From positions 13,899,795 through 13,963,794 of the forward strand of contig NC_134280.1 of NCBI RefSeq assembly GCF_949628215.1: a DNA stretch of 64,000 nt, written 5' to 3'. Position numbers and translations under genes: made by a program. The notes below the pieces were generated by a model. That model worked only from the letters and a program-made list of their open reading frames with translations, searched no databases and was not told the origin of the DNA. Position 1 is the stretch's first letter. The number at the start of each line of letters is the position of its first letter. The DNA comes from Phalacrocorax aristotelis. Lineage: Eukaryota > Chordata > Aves > Suliformes > Phalacrocoracidae. Shown piece by piece: positions 56,863-64,000 of this stretch.

Positions 56863-59800
56863 TGTTGTATGAGCCTGTGGAGGAATGTGGAAAGGGCCCT
56901 GAGGCAGCCCAGGTCTCTGGAGCCAATAGTCAGCTCTTCTGCAATGCTGTGAGTGACTCCAGAGCACTGTGACCCAACTGCAGTGCCATAGCCATCTCAT
57001 GAAGCAATTGAGACCAATCTCTACACTTTATCACCTCATGCTGACTGTAAGCAAAGGGAGACGTCTTGCACCTTACCCTCTTTCTGTGCTTATCAAGGTC
57101 TGGCCAAACACTGTTACACAAAACTTCCCTTCTTCCTTGTATGCTTGAGTTTTGTGATGGATTACTTTAGCAAATAGGTAACTTGATTAATGGATGTCCC
57201 TCTACCCTGTCTGCACTTGTGAGAGCTTCAGTCATAGCTGGTGCCTAGTAAGGCAGATACAAAGGCTCAGTGGCTGCCCCTGCTCCAACAAAGCAATTCA
57301 CATCCAGTGTGATTATTTACCTAAATTGTGAGGACTGGGTTTGGGGTTTTCTGCTTGCTGGGTGACTCTCACCGCTTGCTGTGCAGATGTTCCTTCCCAG
57401 CTTGAGCCCTTCACCACTCAGTAACTGACATTTTGTTGCTATGAAGTGGCTCTGCTCCCCTCCCTGTCCTGAAACACTTATTCCACATGTGACTGGTTCA
57501 ATGGTGGTTGGTGAGTGGAACAGCTTGGAGATAGTCCATGCATAGAACTGGGTAGAAGAAAGGTCAGGTCTGACAGCTATGGGTTGGGGAAAGCTGGAAG
57601 AACTGGGTAGCAAACTGAAGGTCTAGTTGCATAGCATAGTTGCATAGAGAGAGAAGAGGAACTGGTTGAGATTCAGAGGAGATCTGAAAGGGTTTCATAT
57701 GGGCTAGGAAGATAGGCCGTTCAGTGGCTGTGCTTGCATTAAAACAGGAGAGGACTCCAGGCTTGTGGAGCATGATGACTTCTCATGAGCCTTGTTTCTT
57801 CCTGGATAGACCCAGAAGGATGGTCAGTGGCATTGAGGAGGAAGAGGCCTTTGGCCTGGGCTGTCCACAAGGGTGAGGAATGAAACTAAGAGGACTCCTG
57901 AGCTGGAGACCAGTGTTTTCAGCAAGGGTATGGGAAGCATTTGCAAGTGAGCATAAGGGAATGAGCTATAGTGTTAAGTTGACCTGGGGACATTCAGCAG
58001 TGGCAGACTCCCAAGGTTGTCTGCTCCAGTTTGAAACCATGAGTGCTTGCTGGCTGCAGCTCTAGAACCAGCCTGTAAATGAAGTAACTAGAGTCAAATC
58101 CTTAGCTTTGTTTCCAAAGACTGACTCATTACACTTGTCCTTCCTGATCTCTTCCCCCCTGCCTTCCCACATTCCTTGGGAAACTGGAGCCAGAGTCCTG
58201 TTAACCCACAACGAACACGATCTCAGTTCTCTAATCCTTAGGGCAGTTCCTACATTAAGAGATCTTTACTAGTCCTCAGGAGGATTACTCATCTGATGGG
58301 ACAAAGTATAGACTTATTAATATGGTTTCTTAACACCACTCCACCTTCAGCCCACGAAACTGGTAAAGGTAGTGTGTCCTCCCATTAGGAGCTGCTGCTG
58401 GCATTACTCCTTTGGTCAGGGATTGCATCTGTCAACAGAGCTACACTGTCCAGAAGTCTGCAGCACAAACATCGCCTAACGTTTTTGGAACTAGCGTGCC
58501 TTTTAGCACTATTTCAGTGTCTCTTGTGGATAGGGATTTTCAGACAAACAATCAACCAACAACCATATTACAAACCGCTGCTTTAGCAAGACAGCTTGAT
58601 GCAGTTGCGTATTCCATGGTCTACAGTCATATGGGGTGTGGTTTGACCATGGCTGGTTGAAACTAGTTTCAAGCACGGACAGAAATGGGAGCAATGAAGG
58701 TGGTTCCAGCAATTGCGCCAGAAGGAATGTGGAGGAAACAAGCACTGTACAGTAGATGTGAATGCTAACAAGTGTGAGGAAATAAAATAATTCCTTTAGA
58801 AAACAAAATGCCAAAAAACACAAAAACCTGAAAGTCATTGCCCAAGGGAATCAGCTTGTAGTGCCAGAACCACATGTGGACTGTGAGCTATTCAAGTTGT
58901 GACTTTGTTTCATGACCAGCGTTGGGTTGGCTCAGAGACTCAGATCTAAATTGCTCCAAATAGAGGGTGGTTCAGGTCGATGGCAGGGGGTCACTGAGAG
59001 CAGGCTGTGTGACAAATCCAGCCCTGTCCCCCAGTGGTACTTCAGAGAAACTGGCTGTCACCTGCCTGTAAAGTTTTCCTGGGCTCTGTTCAGCTCTCCA
59101 GGTCTGTGGTATGTGACTTGTGGTTCTTGGCCATGTGAGGATTTTAGTATACAGATGGTTAGGGTTAGGAAGGCTGGCCATCTCTGATTAACAGTGTCTT
59201 CCAGGAGTCATCTTTATTGCCAGTCCTAGACAGTTCAGAAAACAAACCAAAACCCCAAACCATGAGAAAAAACCACTAACATCTGAGAAGACCTATGATG
59301 ATACTGGGAGTGTTGCTGTAGAGGTGCATAAGCAACAGATGCCTCATGAACCTAACGATGGACTTAGTTTGACTCTGGGTCACGCCTAAATGAAAGCCCC
59401 AAATTTCAGCCCTCGGGTGCAATGGCTCAAGACACATGTGCATAAACTGGTACACTTCAAACTGTGCTGTGTTTAAAATCTGCTGGGTGTTGTACTCCCT
59501 TTGCTCACTGCAGACATGGCCCGGTTTCTCCTCCAAAGCAAGGAGCAGAAAGCTCTGGGCAATGAGCAGCTGAAGAGGACATCTTGAAGCTGATTGCTAA
59601 TTGTTTGGGTAGGAAATGAAATTGCTTGCAAGAGAAGGCAAAAGAGAACCTTTGCCTCCCTTAAAAAGTCTAAAGTTAAAATGTGGTTGTCTGACTTTCT
59701 ACAGCCAGAGGATCCAGTTTTAAACACTGAGATTTACAGTAAATGAAAAAATCTGTTTTGTATTGACGTTAGCTCACACGTAATTGAGTTTTTATGGGGT

Positions 59801-60808
59801 CACAACTGTCTGAATGCTTGTAGTTTTCCGGGAACAATTCTTTATTTGCCTAAATGAAGTGTAGAGAAGGCTGAGTGACCAGCTCTGCCTGGGTGTGCTT
59901 CTGGTTTAATTATAGATCTGTTTGTGGGTATATTTTTGCTTTGTCCCATGTTAAGAACTGCATCTTTTCCTAACAATCGCTGCCATTACTGACCAGGCCC
60001 TGGGTATTTCAAGGAGCTCTGCTGCTGGTGGCCTCTCCTGTGTGAACATGTGCTCCACCCTTGCCTGAGATCACAAGCACAATGACAACTTTGAGTTGCT
60101 GAGACTGTGAATATCAGGTGTTCCCTGGTGGCTGCTCACCTATGCATCCTCGATCCCTCATTGTTGCGGGGTGCCATACTCCTTGACCCCTTTTCACTCT
60201 TTTCCTGTGTTTGGGTGGCTTAAAAATGGCTAGCAAAGCTGGTTTGTCTTTCCTGTTTCCGAGACTGGCTACTTGGTATTTTTGGTTCTTGTGGTGCACA
60301 TCTTCAGAGAAGGAATTTGTCTCCTGCCTGACTTTGAAGACAGTTCTGAGTACGTTTTGGTGTCTCAGCTGAAGCCATTAATTGTGCTAGCAGCAATTTC
60401 CCCATATGTTTGGCAGCTCTGTCTTCACTTGGCAGCCCAGGATAAACAACTCTGTCTCCAAACCACACCATCCCTAAGCTCACTATGAATCTTGCTTCAG
60501 ATGACAGGGCACCTCTGCATAAGTAGAGCATCTGACTTCTGTTGTCCCTAGGAAGCTAGAATCTCAGTTGTCTTTTAACCAAGAGTCTTTTCTGTTCTTT
60601 ATGTAATCCTTTTTTCTGTTGCTAACATCTGGATGAAATTCAAATGGGATTGTGAACTTGCTGGATTGTAGCCTGTGCACAACTCCTGCTAGAAGCCCCT
60701 AGACTGCATTTTGTTCTCCCACTCCCATAAACCTTCAATATATGTGAAGGATGGAAGTAGTCAGAAGTTCCTCTGAGGGTAGTGAGAAGTAAGAGAATAT
60801 CTATAAGA

Positions 60809-60852
60809 TTTTTTTACTTGTATTCCATGTAACTTTTTTACTTGTATTCCAT
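60809..60852. repeat. Tandem duplication, 24-bp period
   Basis: 'ttttttacttgtattccat' occurs twice, 24 bp apart, separated by 'gtaac'. It looks like a recent local duplication with no coding meaning. Confidence 0.9.
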
Positions 60853-61344
60853 TATCCATATCTACTTTGAGATTCTTGCAATTATGATAGTGAAATTTTT
60901 GCTTGTGTTTTTGCAGCATTTGCTCTGTATCAATGTACCTATCAATCTGAAAAGGTATGGAATTTTTTCAATTAGCTTCCCCTACGTTGTAGCGTCCTAA
61001 AAGTTCACATTTTAGGTAGCAATAAGCAGCTTGGGAAGCACTGTAGGTTTGACATGAGTAGCTGTTTTTATAGGTGTAACATATGATACCTTCTTTCTAA
61101 AGAGGCTGGGGAAAAAAATGCCTTTTTTTCCCCTTGCTTCCTACCAAAAATTTATTATGTGTTCTTGAAACTAGGCAGCAAGTACTCAAGCAGTGAGATT
61201 CCTCTTGTCCTAGCTCAGAGCCACCTTTGTGACCTGTGTCGGAGGTACAGTCTGCTTTGATGGGATGGTTGTCAATCACATCTTCTCTCCTGCTCTGTGG
61301 TAGGCACTAACTGAGTAGCCAGGTCTGGGCGTGGGACTCGCTTT

Positions 61345-61485
61345 GTCCCAGTTTCTTACTGCGGAAACATTGTGAAGGAAGCGATTTACCTGAGGGCATC
61401 TGAGGGAGGTGCCGGATGAAATCAGGAGTCATACTCAGCTCTTCTGCATCCCTCGTCAGCACCCTCACCCAGGACCATTCTTCTT
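61345..61485 (-). repeat. MIR-like ancient SINE, antisense
   Basis: In order, 'cagtttcttactgcggaaac' (consensus 'cattttacagatgaggaaac'), 'gcgatttacctgagggcatc', 'ggatgaaatcaggagtcata' (consensus 'agggaattgaacccaggt'), 'gtcagcaccctcacccagga' and 'ccattcttc' (consensus 'agtgccctaaccactggaccatcctt'). This covers most of the tRNA-like head and core on the reverse strand and is one of the better-preserved MIR-like copies here. Confidence 0.7.
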
Positions 61486-64000
61486 AGTTATCTGAAACTC
61501 AAGTAAATATTTCACACAAAGCTACTCTTACAGAGCTATAAAACCTGTTGTCCAAATTGACTTAGAACAGGTTGAAACCAGAAAAAGCCTGTATTTTTTA
61601 CTTACGCAGAGGGGGCTGAGGTTTTCTGAGCTGGGCAGATGTGACTAAGATAGTCCTGGGTGTTTCAAGTACATGCTAGAGAAGTGGAAATACAGGAAGA
61701 CATTATTTTCACAGGGCAGATATTTTTTCAGCTTTCCATCAGGAGTCCATAATTTCTTCACTGATTAATTTGTATTAAAAGTCAAAGATTATACCATGGC
61801 TTAAGTTAGGTGGGGTCCAACAAAGTGGATGAAGTCTATGCAGGAGAAGCCCAAGTGTACAGAGTGAATTTAGCAGCTGGGAGTGTTTCTGTGTCTACTA
61901 GCTGGTTTTGTGTCCTTGGTTCAAAGTTAGACTGTAGTCTTGGAGGAATTAAATGTACATCTCTCTTTTCTGAGTGGAAACCACTGTAAATAAGGAGTGT
62001 TTCTGTTAGTGCCTTTTAGCTATGAAGTGCCACCACTGTAAAATAGACCATCTTCAAAAGTCTGGGAAGAGTAGGGCTCAACCAGATGTTCATATAGTAA
62101 ATGAGCACTGAAATTTCCTCCAGCAAACTTGGCTCAGAGGCATGTGTTTGGCTTTCCCACAAGAAAGAGGTAGGGAAAGAGACAGAAGGGGACAAAGAAA
62201 CCCCCTCGAGTTGTGGGCGGATTGTAAAAGGAGGAAAAAACATAGGAAGAGGCATGATGACAGTGTAGCCCTATGGTGTGGTAGTAGAATTAGTAGTTGA
62301 ATTGGTCTGCTGTGTTCCTGTAGTCTTACTACCCTGGTGGCAGTGGCAAGTAGGGCAGGTATCCTCAGTATTGGGCTCAGATGGATACCAAAACACAGTG
62401 GAGCTAAGGTAGCTTGGCTGCAAAGGGAAACAGTCAGGAGACAGGTGAAGGGCAAGACTGCGAACACTAAAGCAAGGCATGTATAGATTGTGGTTCTTAT
62501 TGCCACAGTGTAAGCAAGTTCAGAAGGAGATCGTACAAAAGAGAAGTTTGTGAGCATTGGTCGTGACTGGGCAGCTTGATATGTATACGATCTGGACACT
62601 GAATACCAGAAACTGGGAAGTTATGGCCAGGAAAGGGCTGGCTGTGTCCACTCTGCTCCATCCCTGGGTGCTTACAACTGTGTGCTGTGTTGAAGATGAG
62701 ATGTGGGGCAAGATAGGCTACTGTATCAGAATGACTCGTGTTCCTTTTGCATTTCTTGGTGCACCTGTGGTCCTCCTTTGCAGGATTTCCATGTTCATAG
62801 CATAGCGGGAGCTTTTAGGGTGGCCTACTGTGTAGCTGGTGAATTCATAATATCCACTGGATAAACATCTCCTACAGCATCTTGTCAAATGAGGCTGCAG
62901 TAAGCAACTGCAGAATATCTGATGCCATTTGTGGCCTGGGAGGGAGGATTCTGCTTTTGCTCCTTGTCCTGCAGAACGTCTGCACACAGGACACTTCAGC
63001 AAGTTTTATGCTAAGTTTTATTTTTGCTTTTGTCTGGCTTAAAAAGGTGTGGGCAAACATGCAAATTCAGATGCCAGCTCTCCCACTCTTGCCTGTTTAC
63101 CCTGTGGGTTCATTATTATTTCTGGTCAGAAAAATCTGTGTGTGTGCCTGATGCCCTTGAATAGTTTAGTCTGGCTGTTCCAAAGGTGATCCTCCTGCCT
63201 GCTGGATGTGCTTTGGTTAAGGAGGATAAATGCTTTCTTCCCCCCCGCCCTCCCCCCACATGCTGCATTTGACTGTCAGCATTCCTTTGCCTTTATCTGT
63301 GCACTGTTTAGGATGTCCATATAAAGTTGCTAAATGGAATTTTTATTGGCCATCTTGGCTTAATAATCAAACAGTTTCCAGGCTGGTTCTGTCTAGTGCT
63401 GTGTGGATCCATTCTGAGAAAGAGGACTTGCGGTTGTTGGGGTTTTTTGTTGTTTGTTGTTTTTTTTTTTTTTTCTTTCCACTGACTTTTGTTGGGGATA
63501 TTGCTTAGTATAAGGTTAGGGTTCAATTAATTGCTAGAAAGGCAAGCAGACTGCTTGACTAGATTAAGTAAGGCCTGAGTCATATTGGTCTGGAACATCA
63601 GCATCCTAATTGGGAATTTGTGTATCGTATCAGTATATTGTGCAGAAAACCTCAAAATGCGTAGTGCAAGTGGCCCTTGAAACGTAAGACCCAAACAAGA
63701 AAAAGCAAGCAGGATATTGTGGTTGTGTAGCAAATAAACTTTGAACAAAATGTATCTTTGAGCTTGAAAGAGTGATAATTTTCTATAATCAGAAGTTGCC
63801 TAGAATTCCTGATGGCTGAGTGAATTCCAGCAATGGAAATCAGTTAAACTGCTATAGCTTGTACCTTTTGGGCGTGAGAAAGCATTCCTATGTTGAATTA
63901 AATTATTTTTCATCTGTAGCAAATTGTTGACTTTCAGTTCTTTTGTCCCCAAACAAGTGGTCATGCCTGCATCTACCATGCATTAATTACTGAAGATAAT

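Larger units (their letters stand above)
49350..64000 (+). other. TFCP2L1: TFCP2L1 gene, 5' part (gene-level entry)
   Basis: TFCP2L1 (LBP-9, CRTR-1) is a nuclear transcription factor of the CP2/grainyhead family. It supports naive pluripotency in mammalian stem cells and patterns kidney collecting-duct and other epithelial cells. The window holds the promoter, two coding exons and two introns (the second incomplete), encoding the first 71 residues of a protein that is normally about 479. The N-terminus MLFWHTQPEHYNQHSTGSYL and the next exon, with [16 protein letters not shown], identify TFCP2L1 and distinguish it from TFCP2 and UBP1. The following exon, which should begin GQSYEIRLLENRKLG, was looked for and not found before 64,000. 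The DNA-binding, SAM-like and dimerisation parts therefore lie outside. Confidence 0.96.
54040..64000 (+). other. TFCP2L1: TFCP2L1 intron 2 (5' portion)
   Basis: At least 9,961 bp of intron, beginning GTAAGG and not ending in the window. Recognised contents are a perfect 20-bp palindrome (56843-56862), a 24-bp period duplication (60809-60852) and an antisense MIR-like SINE (61345-61485). Open frames up to about 170 codons on both strands show no similarity I recognise and are treated as chance. Confidence 0.88.

Noticed and set aside
62090..62599. 169-codon antisense open frame in TFCP2L1 intron 2
   Set aside because: Leu/Ser-rich without recognisable motif. It overlaps other frames and is probably chance.
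54040..64000. Search for TFCP2L1 exon 3 (GQSYEIRLLENRKLG)
   Set aside because: No matching frame with splice sites was seen, so the exon is taken to lie beyond the window.
1..64000. CRISPR arrays, operons, phage or plasmid genes, rRNA, intact tRNA, toxin or viral genes
   Set aside because: Nothing of this kind was seen. The window is ordinary vertebrate gene and intergenic DNA.

Overview
The window is vertebrate nuclear DNA and almost certainly from a bird. It has intron-exon gene structure with GT-AG splice sites, a CpG-island promoter and long AT-rich introns. Its dispersed repeats are sauropsid in character: CR1 LINE 3' ends, MIR-like ancient SINEs, and a palindromic repeat of the 'cccattgaagtcaatggg' kind. 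There is no operon, phage, CRISPR or bacterial content. The coding fraction is small, about 1.3 kb of 64 kb, and most long open frames are chance.

Layout. Positions 1-25,540 hold the 3' end of CLASP1 on the + strand: seven coding exons (2251-2401, 3443-3689, 4439-4629, 6302-6430, 16992-17198, 19554-19670, 21407-21493), the stop codon at 21491-21493, and a 3' UTR of about 4 kb ending at tandem AATAAA signals near 25,512-25,522. The exons join in phase and encode about the last 375 residues, comprising the Ser/Pro-rich linker, the C-terminal TOG-like (CLIP-interacting) domain and the CLASP1-type serine-rich tail. Positions 25,545-48,850 are an intergenic interval of about 23 kb with no supportable gene. 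It contains CR1 copies, MIR-like relics, simple repeats and some AT-rich unique blocks that may be regulatory. Positions 48,860-49,620 are a CpG island with the promoter and first exon of TFCP2L1, also on the + strand. Coding exon 1 is 49478-49539 and exon 2 is 53888-54039. The remaining 10 kb is intron 2, which runs off the end of the window.

The pairing matches the conserved vertebrate order CLASP1 then TFCP2L1, transcribed in the same direction. The paralogous pair is CLASP2/UBP1, and the tail of the first gene and the N-terminus of the second both favour the CLASP1/TFCP2L1 member. The products are unrelated in function: CLASP1 is a microtubule plus-end stabiliser, and TFCP2L1 is a CP2/grainyhead-family transcription factor of pluripotent and epithelial (kidney duct) cells.

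I found no sign of a new biological system. Items worth a second look are a NAGNAG acceptor in CLASP1, a 10-bp tandem repeat next to stacked GC boxes in the TFCP2L1 promoter, fossil repeats including two copies of one palindromic family, a tRNA-like SINE candidate, a perfect 20-bp palindrome and candidate conserved non-coding blocks. Repeat-family calls and conserved-element calls were made by eye from remembered consensus features and were not aligned by software.
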